Assembly: GCF_001039355.2 (NCBI RefSeq)
Contig: NW_019775462.1
Location: 128,924 to 192,923 of the forward strand
Length of the DNA: 64,000 nucleotides
Direction of reading: 5' to 3'
From: Lingula anatina
Lineage: Eukaryota; Brachiopoda; Lingulata; Lingulida; Lingulidae
Below are positions 50,548-62,688 of the stretch, piece after piece; positions within the stretch are counted from its first letter, which is position 1; each line of letters begins with the position of its first letter. Made by a program: the position numbers and the translations under genes. Below the pieces are notes generated by a model, which searched no databases, was not told where the DNA came from, and saw nothing but the letters and a program-made list of their open reading frames with translations.

Positions 50548-53152
50548 TCTCTTTTACAGAGTGGCACAGATTTCAAGTTCAAGCACTCCTTTCAAGTTGT
50601 GTTATTTCACAGGCCACTACCTTCTCAGCACCAAACTTTTCAGCTCCAGGCTGAAAAACTGGAAGATCTACAGCAGAGGGCAGACGTCTGAAAATCTGGC
50701 GAGCAGGTGACAAGACAATCTAGTACCTGTGGGTACCTGTAGCTGATACAAACCTACCTGCAGTGAGCTAGAGCAATGATTTAATGTCTCCCAGGTTCTT
50801 TGAAGGTTTTCCTGTTTTTCGACCTGTTTCAGGAACGGGCTGATGCACACACTGTTCTGTGAAACACTGTTCTCTTCAAAATCTTTCAAAGAAGTGAGTC
50901 TGGGAATTTGCTCCTTGGTTTCCTGACTTCCACTCCAAATCAAAAGATTTTAAATGCAAAATGTCTCAGACTACCAAAAGTGCCGCTTCTTGACCTTCTA
51001 ACTTTCCCACTGAACCAGTGAAAGACATCCACTTTGGTCCTTTTCCAAATCTGGTAGTTCTAAAATTTCTTGAGTTCTAAATGAAATAAATAAACAAGGT
51101 CATTTACCAACCTCACGTTTACCTTTTGCTATACTTACTAGACCAATCCCTTCCTTAATTATGCCCTTCAAACTTCTAATAATCCAAACATTTTCCTTCT
51201 AATCATCTTATACTAAATATACTTCTTTTAAACAATAATTCCTACATATTTATTTTTGTTAAATCCAAACATTTTTTTGTAATTTGTTCCACAACTTTCA
51301 ATGGATACTTCATACATACCATTGTTTCTATAATAAAAATTTACCATTTGTCATTTAATTAAGCAAAATTAACGATATAACACTTCCTTAATGAGAACTA
51401 CTTAAAGCTATCGTATTCCACCAAATGGGTTACTTGCAACATAAACATTGTATGCTATAATGTCTCAAGTTCTAAATAAATCTCCAGAGCTAATGATTAC
51501 CTGATTCTACCCATGCTTTTGAGTATTCAACATACCTTACAAGTGCCCACTTCATTAATGTGATAACTCTATGCTGAGGTGTCTGATAAATGCTATCTTG
51601 TCTTAAAGAGTAAGCTTTATCCCCAAACTTCCTACACTTGATAACATCAGCTGCATCTTAACAACCTGAAGCCTGTTTGCTTGCTAGCTCGGTAGATAAA
51701 TAAAATATCTGTTTCTCTCATTTGGTTCCTTCTATGTACACTCACTTTTCTACAGTTACTCAGTCCTCTAATCACCATGGGCAGTAACCAAAAATTAAGA
51801 GAGAGAAAGAGAGAGCAATCGGTCACAGTGTTTTTCTCCTAACTGACAATATCTTTACTTTTTCAAGTTGTCACCCTCTTACATAGTAATTATGTTGCCA
51901 AGATGGACAAAGCCTGAGACTGTCCATCTGATATGTTCTTATTATTAAGTAATCACCTTCGTGCCTGTCACTGTCTAGAATTGCAATCAACTTACTGCTC
52001 TTATTTAAGTGTTGGATTATTTAAAAGGAAAAATATTAAGTTGCAGCCACAGTTATTTAGTCATACATGTTCCCTATTATTAAGGTTGTCATTGTCAATA
52101 TCTAACTGTCATTGCAGTAATGCTGTTACTGTTACAATTTGACCTACAATTTGCAAGGGTGTACTATAGTCTTGGGATCCAAAGAATAGTGCCTACATTA
52201 CTGACACTGTCAATGTTGTCATTGTATTCATACCATTCTGTTATCACTGACTTTCAGTGCAAGGATGTAATCATCAAAATACCCATTACACAGGGTCTGC
52301 ACCACTGATGTTGCAAGTGTATTGTAATCACCAATGTATCTGTTGTTACTGTCTCACACAGCATTTATCTTAATTGTCATACCTGACAACATACTGGGTT
52401 ATATAACCCACATACTAAAGTTATTAGGTTACCGAGCATTTGGACTCCACCAATGCTACCAGGTACTCAAGTTACCGTATTTTTTCTTGTACCAGGGGAA
52501 GAGGGGACTTGAGGAATTTTACCATTCAATATCACAAACTTCTCAAATCTCAAGATGGGCTACTTTGTTCCCTGTAATTGCCAGGCCTGTCTTAGTAAAA
52601 CTAAATATTTGTGTGCCTGCCAGACTGATAGTCACAACAATGACTCGTGGCCAGATGTGCTCTTAGCAATGGGCTTTAGAAAATATCCCCCCCCCCCTTG
52701 TTGTCTTTTTTTTAAGTGCATAAAAACTTTTAGCTGGCCAGTTTTGACCTTGCACAAAACAGACTCAACATTTCAGTAACAATATATCAGAGATCTTTGA
52801 CTATTCAGTGCCTGAGCATCATTAATTTAAGCTTTTTTGTTGCTCTTTATTTTTCGACACTTCACCTAATGCTAATTTTTCAAAGTAACATAACTCAAAT
52901 AATGAATTTATAACAAAAAACTTGTTAATTCATTCTTTAGAAAGATATTTCACGTATATCAGTGTAAAACAGACATACACAAACAAGTTTTTTTTTCACA
53001 ATTCTTTTTAACAGTTAAAGAATGAACAAAGGTAGCTCAAAGATAGACCACACAGGAATACCCCAACAGGGACATAAACAACTGTCTACAGGAATCCTGA
53101 GAACATCTTTACTGATATTAACCTTTACCGTCAACACCATCTTACTACCCAA

Positions 53153-53170
53153 AGGGGGGGGGGGGGGGGG
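53153..53170. repeat. poly-G run
   Basis: About 18 G. Confidence 0.92.
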
Positions 53171-56110
53171 TCCACTATGAATTTCATGCACATTTTGATT
53201 GTTTCCAGAGTTAAAGCAGGTTTAACATTCATTTATGGGTACACGCAGCCTTATTTATGTTCTATTTACATAACTGTCATGAGAATACTGTTAATCTTCC
53301 AACATATTTTTACCTGGTAAATTTAAAGAAAAAATTAACAGCAAGTTAGAATTAACCTGGTGTTGTCCTTTCTGAAAATCTAAAATAACTTATATTGCAA
53401 AATTTAGGAAAGGGGAGGGGTGGAAAAAGAGAAAGGTATATAGTAATTTACAAGAGATGGTGCCTCTGAAGCTTAGTTTACAAGTGTTGCCAAGTGGTTT
53501 GTAAACAACAGCCCTCCAGAGTTAGGGCAAGACATGCCTACGCAATAACTAGTAATTGTATGTTTTCTTTTGGTATGCAATTAGTGTCAGTGATTGCATG
53601 TAAAATATGCCATACAACAGTTAACAGAAATGTAATCCAAGCAGTGTTGCATAACATTGGCCACCAGATGGCAGTTCTATGCTCTTCAGAGACACAAAAT
53701 ATTTAACAGCACAAATTGAGCACCTTAAACAGTCTGCACTTTGGGAGCATCTGCTGTAAATTTCAGTTCCCAGACCATTCTGTGTTCTTCTGTGTTGAAT
53801 GTTTTTAATTGGCAAGCCACATTTTTCTCAGGTTCCAGATCATTGTACTGGCACATGGTCATAGCTTTGATAGTGCGTGGCATGCACCACCTATTGTTTT
53901 ATCTGGACCCAAGTACCAAAGTCATAAATATTGTGAATCAAACTGTATAAACTTCTTGTAGGTTTGTCCTGGGAAGAAAAAAATCAACTTGCCTGACCCA
54001 TTCACCCAAAAGACTCTGTATTTTTCTATTTTTGTAGTAATGACACAGATACAAAAACTGAAACATAGTGGCCAGAGATAACACATTTCTTCATATCCCT
54101 TAACACATATAGCTCAAGTTACAATTGGTCAAATGCAGAAGTCTTTCCAACCCTTTGGAATCAAACCTGTCTCTGTAACTCTCCCCTCCCACACCCCATG
54201 CACACACAACCACCAATTCTACACATTTTTATCCCAATATTTTTTCCAGCAAACAATTTCATCAGCTATGTTATGCACTCAAAGTTACAAAAAAAATCTT
54301 CAAACTAGCTGCTGTTTGCACAAAATATTATTTTAATTCTGAACACTTTTTCCACTACCAAACTCTATGTTTGCCCCTCAATCTATTGTTAATCGAGGGC
54401 TCTCTTTGATAGTGACACCCTTCTTGTAACCTTCCCACTTCTGTGTGGACAGTACAAACAAACTGAATACTCCATTATCATAACCGGCTCCATCTGAATG
54501 CTGCCAATTACCATCATCAAACAGAGTAATATTTAACCTTCCTAACTCCAGAGGACCACCTTGTCAAAGAGAGAAATAAAAAAAATGCCAAATAATTGTT
54601 GCTGTGTAGTATGGAATCAATATTCAAGTTAAAAGCTCTTTCTAAATTGCTCTCCTTTTCCCTACCTGGACCCAGCCCTCCCTACAGGAAAAAAGGTGAT
54701 TTTCAAAGTGAATTTTTTTATTGAAACTCTTTTGAAATTGTTATATGATCTTAGTTAAAAGGGTATGCAACTTAATTTAAAACTACTAAGAACTCCCTCT
54801 TTCTCTCTCCTTATATATACTTATCTTGAACCTCATCCTCTTCTAAGTAGGTTCAACCTTTTATTTTTCTATTTGAATTTATTAAGCACTTTCTCGCTAG
54901 TTGAATAGCATTCTCTGGCATCTCTTCTTCTGACCTAAAAATCCCTGTTTTACTTCAATGTCAATTAAACTAACCATTTTTTTATAAGCTGCATTCCTTA
55001 TTGTAAACTAAACCAACATTTTCCTTACCTACCAAAGTATAGGTGCTTCGATGGCGCCCATCTGTTTGATTTTAATTAAATTCCAGACACCTCAACAGTC
55101 AAACTGTGATCATTATTATTACCATGAACTACAGTAATTACTCTAAAATTTCAAACACCACACTTTTATTAACCTTGGACTTTCTTGAAGCCCTCTCATT
55201 TTTAATTCCCAAAACATTCTCTGACATGAACCAAACTTGATTGATTTTCATGTCTTATTAACCATCTTCTTCAGGTTTTAGACACACCAGTTTTATGAGC
55301 TAAATATATTGTTCAATTTTGTTCATATTTTTAGAGTAACTACCGTATTTATACTATCCTCAAGTACTTAGTCGGTCTCTTTGGGTGATCTTAACAACAG
55401 GGTAATCCTGTGAATAAAAAACAGCTCCTACAGCCAATAAAGCATCATTGTATCATTTTCATGCCACTAATTTGTCCCCTGCTGTAACAAATTGAAATTC
55501 CTTCTGTATTTCACCCCCGAGATAACATCAACCTAAATATCAGATCAGTTTTCCTTTTATTTGTGTCAGTCATGGTTTTAGAAAAAAATGGACATTTTTG
55601 TAAATTTTGAGCTTTTATGATTTCTCCTTCACCTGATTTTTTGATCTAAGCAAAATTTAATAAATGGCATTCCAACACAAGTAGAAATATCCAAACACAG
55701 CAGCTCACTTGTTCACATGGGTGTTCCTTTTCCTCTCCTTTTCAACCCACAACCTAAGATTCCGCACATCTTAAATCCATTTTAAGATTGCCAAAGATGA
55801 TCAAATGAGATCTTCAACACTGCATGAATACTTGATTTCTCTCCAAGCAATTCATCTGGAACAAGTGGAGTCAACTCAGTGCGATGGGTCTGCCATAAAG
55901 TTAGACAGTCCAAATCTTCAACTTGGTCCATAAAAGCTGGCTAATATTTATGTTCTTTTTCAGCTTTTCAGGAAAGAAAGTGATCCTTCATCCCTGTTGG
56001 AAATGCTGAAAGTTCTCTTGGGCAACAGCTATCAACTCGGTGCACTGTGCATGTAGTAAAAGCATACAGAGCAAAGACTGTGAAAGCAGACCAAAGAGTT
56101 CACAGTAAAT

Positions 56111-56171
56111 GAGGTGGCAGCCTAGTGGTAAGTGTCTCTATGAGCATTCCTATAGGTTCAGGGCCAACTGC
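56111..56171 (+). mobile_element. degenerate tRNA-derived SINE head
   Basis: GAGGTGGCAGCCTAGTGGTA resembles a polymerase III A box (TRGCNNAGTGG). About 45 bases later, GGTTCAGGGCC resembles a B box (GGTTCGANTCC). That spacing is typical of tRNA-derived SINEs in animals. The cloverleaf arms do not pair well, so it is not a functional tRNA gene. No clear tail or target duplication was found. Confidence 0.35.
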
Positions 56172-58706
56172 TTATCATAATGCTGGTGTCTGGCCTTGTA
56201 TTTTCTATCATGGCTCAATGCAAGACTTACTGTTATTCTCCCAGTGGCAGAGAAACAAGTAACTGTATGTTTAACATGAAAAACAAAAACTTTCCAGTGT
56301 GAAGATTCTAATCAGGTGTCAGTTGTCTGAAGTCAATGCTTTAGGTGTCTACTGTCAATTTTTCAGGTGTTTGTTATAATGTCAATTTTTCTTGACTTAT
56401 AATTGTTATCGATTGTCACTTTTCTCTCTCTGTTTTTACATGTTTGCGGTCACTTTTATTTTTATCTTTTGCTAAATTTCCATGTATCAACCTTCATTTT
56501 TTAATTGTCTTTCTGCTGATCAGTTTTCCATGTATTAGTTATCAATATGAAAGGTTGGAGTTGCTAGGTATTTAAGAAGCACAATCTGTTTTCATCGGTC
56601 ATTTCAGAAATAAGATCAATCTGGTCACTTTTCATGTGTAAGGTGTCTCTTGGAAGGTATTTTCTGTCAGGTGTCACCTGTCAACTGTCAGCACTGACCA
56701 TAACCTTAATCCACTATGATATACAGACGGCCATTTGCATCATCCACCATATCACCTGTTCTTGGTCAAATTCAGGGAAAATGGCTGCGCATAATGGACA
56801 GGTGAGATGTACAAGCATTCATGCCTGAAATAAGGAATCGTGTTAATGCCTCTTAACATGTTTGACCTCCTTAATGTGTGCTTGTTAATACATCAGAGTT
56901 CTGTTATGTTACCAGTGTTAATTCCATTCCAGGCACCATGGAAATAAGGATCAGGCCACATGGAGATCAAAAGAAGAAGTGCATCCTGACGGTGTTCATT
57001 TTTCTTTTCTCGAAAAGAAACTGAAACCTTTTCCCTTCAACTGTGTCTGGGTACTTCTAATCATTGCTTAGACAGGCGGTAACACATTTGTTATTAATCA
57101 AAGAAAACTATGTTGTTTACGTAACTTTTATGCTTGACATGTAAATAGAAAAGAAAAAACGTTTCAACAAGCTACATGTACATAACTGTTACAACTGTAT
57201 CCCATCTATGTTATTCCACCATGACCATACGTATTTTTGCATTTCTCTTTCAAGAAAAAAGTAACTAACAATATATTACAAGACATATCATACCACAAAT
57301 TTCAGCTTCGGACTCTATCAGCAATACAAAATCATTAAAGCAACACAGACAGTGCACACCTATGCATAATATCTTCAACCAAATTCCTTCTCAAATCTAC
57401 GCCAAGTCCTGTACATTTCCTACTGCCCGACCTGAAATGTCCATTACTTTAATGCCCAATTTTATCTTAATACCGGCTAACCTATGCAACTACATACTGA
57501 TTGACTCCTCCCTCACTCAGAGATAAAGATAACCACCTTAAAGCCAGCCAATTTCACTTTATCTGCTAATTCTGCTCGAGCCTTGTCACAGCAACCAATC
57601 AGTATACAGTATCCCCAGTAAGATTTAAGACATGCACTTGTTGTATATCACAGTAAAGCATGAACTCTGTGGTTGAAAATGTCTTATATTTTTTAGATAC
57701 AGATACTGCAAATTTCTAAATACCTGTGATATTAAATTCTTCAAGTATTGGTTAGAGCTATTAAAGATGATAGATGTAAGTCAGATGTAGAAGTTATAAC
57801 TGCCTCTTTTCACCAAAACTTTCAGTATGATCAGCACAAACTCATACCTCATCCAACGGTGATCATTTAGATGGTCAGTTTGACCATTGGGAGTGGTCAA
57901 CTGTCCCGAGGTTGTCCTTACTTGTGATTGGTTAACCAGAAGTGTGCAAGCTGATAAACTCAGTTTGCATAGTGCAATTCTGATAATTAAGCCTCTCTCT
58001 CAATTAGAGCTGGCCTATTTTGAAATTATACACCCATGACTTTAAACTGCTGAGTACTGATTAGGATGAAAATGGCCTGTGTGAAATACTGAATTATCAA
58101 ATATATAGATATTCACCTTTTCAGTATGTACATAAAAACTTTCATGAACCCTCAAATTGTAGTTTTCTTTTTAAAGACCCAAAATTCTCATTTTGTACAC
58201 AGTCAAGGCCTGAAATGCAAAATGATCTTTGATACATATATTTTTTTAAAAAATCTTTTTTATCTGGCAACTTATATTTAAACCAAGTATGAAGAAAAAT
58301 GGAAAAAATAAATCCTAAATTCTCAATCAGAAGTCACCACTTTTATGTACATCTTCATAACCTCCAACATCCTGCCAGAAATGTAAGAAAAATAAAGAAA
58401 ACTTTGATCAGAAAATTGAAATTCAATCATTCACCTTCGCTAAAACTATCTTGTTTGATGTTTTAAGTCAACCGTTACAGGATCACCCATATCCTCAGGT
58501 GATTTGCACCAGTTGTTTTCATGTCTTATTATGCAGAGTATAAACTGGTCTTTTGTGCAGGTGTATATTTTTAAGACAGGAGTAGTGTATTTATTCCTTG
58601 AAGCCAATGTCGATTTTATGAAAACAAAAGCACAAGAGAAAGCGTGCCTGTGAGTGCATGCACATGTGTGCATGTGCGTATGTAGATATACTGAATGTGT
58701 CTGCAT

Positions 58707-58709
<3 letters not shown>

Positions 58710-58743
<34 letters not shown>

Positions 58744-58754
58744 ACACACGCGTG

Positions 58755-58788
<34 letters not shown>
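58710..58788. repeat. compound GT and GA microsatellite
   Basis: About 16 TG units (58710-58742), then CACACACGCGTG, then a GA run to about 58788 with one GGG interruption. Confidence 0.97.
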
Positions 58789-58789
<1 letters not shown>

Positions 58790-59546
58790 TGGGGGTAGGG
58801 GAGCAATGACACATTACAATGCAGCCAGTAAGTCACTCATGATCTACTCGTCAAAAGCAATACCACTACTTCACCAAAGTAATAAAACAATAGCAATACT
58901 GCAGGACAACAAAAGATCCACTTGAGAAGAGGAAGCATGCAATCTTCAAACAACAATCAGAAGTAGGTATATCACTTGAACTCAAGCACATCAGACACTC
59001 TCAGAATAAACTGAAATGCCACGTTGATTTCAAAGAAGTATTTTGTGCCAGGGATCACGTCTGTTATATCAATTTTACTGTAATTCTAACTCCATGATAT
59101 TTAAAAACTACATAACTTCAGAGAAAATTATTTTTATTGCTTGATGTAATGCTGACATTTGCAGTGCCATGATAAACCAATGATAACCCTTTCCATCTTT
59201 CTTATATTTTTCTTATTCTGAGTTTTTATTTTTTGTAGGCAATCCTTTCAATTCTTCATGGCTACTGCACTTCCCATTAAAATATTTATTTCCTTTTCTT
59301 CATCATCAAATTGCCACAGTACAAAGTTTATAAACATCACAGACAAATAGTGAAATAGTCTGAAAATGAAAAACCACCCAATGCCACTGAAAAAATAAAA
59401 GTCTGTTTTTTTCATGTATCATGAAGAAAAAAGAAAGAAAGAATGTATTCGTTTCATCTTGATGAAAAGTCAGAATCACATAATATATCAGATTTGTATG
59501 TGAATTGTATAAAAATAACATATGCATGTATATTTACATGCATGCA

Positions 59547-59557
59547 CCCCCCCCCCC

Positions 59558-59593
<36 letters not shown>
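59547..59593. repeat. poly-C followed by AC microsatellite
   Basis: Fourteen C directly followed by about 16 AC units. Confidence 0.96.
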
Positions 59594-59595
<2 letters not shown>

Positions 59596-60393
59596 CACCC
59601 ACAGCATCATATTCTGAAATAAGAAATTCTTAAGTTTGGGCATGTTAATAACAGTCCAAGGTACATGTAAATATTACAAGGCATTTGCAAAACAATACAA
59701 AAACATAGAGCAACAACAACAACAAATAAATGGTTAATAAATCATGTCAACTTCCAAATTTAGCAGGCAACAATACAAAATACTTTCAGAAAACATATAT
59801 CTCATTTATCATGTCACAAAGTTTTTCATATGGGGGTAAACAACATGTTTGCCAAGGTCCAACTCTGTTTCTTAATTGATGGGTACTTGCAGTTGTTGAC
59901 TATACGGTAATTACTGTAAATTTTCAAACAATGATAATAAATATGTATTTACAGACATGAACCCAACTCATTTTCAGAAAATTCTGAACATTTTTAACAC
60001 TTACAAAACAATGTTTTAGAGAAAATCATTAAATTTAATTTTGTTTGAATTTATAAGTAATTACTGTACAGAAACTCAAGGGGAGGTATTGTCCTTTCCC
60101 TGCCGCTGCTGCCATCTAGTGGATTGATTGTTTATGACACTGTACCGAGGGTCATTCTGTCACAACTTGGAAATTTTGTCGAGGATTTATATCATAATGG
60201 GAATGATGTACATACTTCGGAAAAAATGGTCAGTAAAATAAATCCACTAATCTGCAGATGATTTCATCACTGAATACTGAGAGGACCTTGTGTGACAGAT
60301 GGGAAAATGTGTTAGGTGTTCTGACAAAATGCGTTTGATTTCCCAGCACAATAAGGCTTTAAACATTTAAACATGTCTTAAAAGTGCACTTAC

Positions 60394-60430
60394 CTGCTTG
60401 TTCTCTCTCTGTTTTATACTGTTGGAAACT
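60394..60430 (-). CDS. coding exon upstream of the SAM domain in the DLC-like gene
   Basis: A 37-bp minus-strand exon with an excellent acceptor (a pyrimidine tract of about 20 bases ending CCCTCTTTGCAG) and a perfect donor CAG/GTAAGT. Read in phase 0 it gives SFQQYKTEREQA plus one G. That G joins the AG of the exon at 6302-6373 to give Glu, producing ...EREQA-E-IEAVEAC. In human STARD13 the residues just before the SAM domain are (from memory) also a short charged, Gln-rich linker ending QQEIEAKEAC. The other two frames contain a stop or break the downstream frame. Both splice signals and phase agree, so I consider it a real exon. An alternative is a cassette used only in long isoforms. Confidence 0.72.
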
Positions 60431-62585
60431 CTGCAAAGAGGGAAAAAGAAAATCAATCAACAATTCAGCAGAATTAGCAGCAAATCAAAGCATCAGTTAG
60501 AGAAAATGGTTCTACAAACAACAATATAGAAGAGAAAATGTTTTTACAAACAGCCATATGAAAGAAAAATGTTTTCCAAAAAACCTGCATAGTGATACAC
60601 TTGCATGTGTCATTTATTATTTCATATAAGAAAATTACAATATTAAATTGTATATCAACATTCTATTAAACATATACAGCACACTACCACCTGTAATTTT
60701 TTCTAAAGTGAATTTTCCTTTTCATAAGGATGTAACTAAATTCATGAAAACGTTTTTCACTTTACAAATGCTTGGGTTTTTTCCTTCAATTTTTGTTTAA
60801 TCAATGTTATATTTTTGTGTGTGAACTTCATTTAAACATCCTTTTTTTTTTAATCACATTCCCCAGGTCCAACTCTGTTTCTTCACAGAACCTTTCTTCT
60901 TTCAATAAACAATAATTTGCAATAACCATAAAATACAAGCACTTTTGGCAATAACCCCTAAATTAAGTACTACAAGTTGAGGTAGAACCAGGTGTCTATG
61001 AAGCTAAATCTTAGGTGATAAGAGCAACAGTCTTCTTTATGGACACTTTCACCATATGGGTTCCATCAAATATCTATCCTCCTGTTGTTTTTTCCAGGTA
61101 AAAAAAGCAATTTTGGGAGTATCCACAGGTAATAACAACAAACATATACTGTAGTTATGACCATCTTTTAATTGATGGGTTATAAAAGGGGTCATCCTGC
61201 CTATAAATCTTTGAAAAGAACATTCTGGATAACTTTTATTTTTACTTCCTCTTCTTCTTTATATTCAGCTGGAGAGACATTTAGAAACCAAAATCCCACC
61301 TGTCTGACTTTTTAATCGCAGGCTGGGTAAAATGCTTCAACTGGAGTTTTCATTTTCTTTTGCTCGTAAAAAAAAAAAAAAAAGAAAAAAAAAACCTTGC
61401 AGTTGCTGGCTTTATTTGGGGAGATTTTACGTCCAACAAAAAATACACTTATTTCACATGAGAACACCTTTCATCACATTTTCCTTTCATGTCTTTTATC
61501 ATTTCATACCTACCAGTACAAATCATCCTCCTTATCGATAATAAAAAAAGATGAGATCTCAGCAGACATGAAGTAAACTTTGGTTCAATGACCATATATT
61601 CAGTACTAAAAAGTAAAACGATCTTATCTCATGTCTTTACAGCTAGGAGCAGACACTTTGGTTATTAGAAGACCACAAAATAGAGAGTATCAATGAGTTT
61701 AATCTCAAACACTATTATCAGCATTCTCCTGTAGACTGCCATGAAGCATATGTATGAGTTTTAGGTTAAATATACGAGGAACCTGTGAATAATCATAAAC
61801 AGCAAGTACAGATTATATGGCCTACATGACTATTGGGTCACTAAAGCTATAAGACAGGTGAGGAAGGCATCTGATGTCTTTTCTTCCCAAACAAATGAGC
61901 CATTATATCCTGTGCACTTAAATTACACTTTCATACAACAATATGCTAAAGATTATATATAAACATATCATAAAACAATGGAGGGCAAATAATGTTTTGC
62001 AAAAAGAATGCTGTTAACAATTGGTCTGAAATGTACAATGTTTAAATCAAATAACTATAGATGGTGAATACAAATAATTTTTTGTGCATTTTGACTGCAT
62101 AAAAACATTTTCTCCCACCCTTAGAAAAAGCACCAAACAAAATTATAAAAAAAAAAAAACTACTAAATCCTTCCTACCAAATATACACACTTCTATCACA
62201 TTCCTCCAACAATCAGATAAAAAAAGATTTATTTCTGTGTTTACTAACAGACGGACATGTAATGCCTGGTTATCTGTCACTTTTAGCTGATACCAGCCAC
62301 CTCTCTGTGATATCCAGGGTTTTACACATGCCTTAAGAGAAATTTCCATAACTACTACTGCTGCAGGAATGTGCTTATTCAAGGGATTCCTTGTAATTCA
62401 AGTGGATTATTATCTTGGCTCGTTTCCACATTTCCCATTAAAAAAATCTATTCTAAAGAAATTCTCTACCAAATTTTGCAAATAATTTGGTTGATTTTTT
62501 AGATTATGCTAGCTAATGAAATGGGCAGGGCAGGCAGACGACTACTGCAAACGTACACCAGGTGTCGCCACTATACAACACTTAC
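60431..62585 (-). other. probable intron between upstream exons
   Basis: AT-rich sequence containing poly-A/T runs (60842-60852, 61369-61393) and no exon I can support. A 19-base word, AGGTCCAACTCTGTTTCTT, at 60865 repeats one at 59855. Confidence 0.4.
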
Positions 62586-62648
62586 ATAAACCTGGCTCTC
62601 CATGAAAGGAGGGTCCCGGCAGGTACAGGTTAACAATGATGAAATCAT
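62586..62648 (-). CDS. candidate first coding exon of the long DLC-like isoform
   Basis: On the minus strand an ATG at 62648 opens 21 codons (including CRDPPFMESQVY) that end in phase 0 at donor GTAAGTG. This is the phase needed to enter the exon at 60394-60430. A second in-frame ATG (MESQVY) lies at 62603. The frame stays open upstream to a TAA about 30 codons before, and a possible acceptor CCTGTCTGTCAG at 62682 would make it a 96-bp internal exon instead. The exon's last base is T rather than G, so the donor is good but not ideal. No homology is recognised. The true first exon may instead lie beyond 64000. Confidence 0.3.
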
Positions 62649-62688
62649 CTTCTCTCTGTTTAAGTTAAAACAGCAACAATACTGACAG

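Larger units (their letters stand above)
6374..60393 (-). other. 54-kb intron of the DLC-like gene, rich in repeats and candidate alternative starts
   Basis: Lies between the strong 37-bp exon at 60394-60430 and the first SAM exon. No convincing protein-coding gene on either strand is nested in it; the open frames are short and lack codon or domain signals. It holds microsatellites, MITEs, an apparent 3.5-kb assembly duplication, an N gap and several possible alternative first exons listed separately. Stretches not covered by another entry showed me only unique AT-rich sequence. Its length assumes no cassette exon was missed; I scanned donors by eye, not exhaustively. Confidence 0.65.

Noticed and set aside
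50120-50710. 196-residue open frame
   Set aside because: Exists only because the 329 N are read as open.
55022-55060. GTAG/GTAAGGA donor preceded by ATGGGCGCCATCGAAGC on the minus strand
   Set aside because: The frame starting at that ATG ends in TAG at the donor, and the phase needed by the SAM exon has no ATG before a stop.
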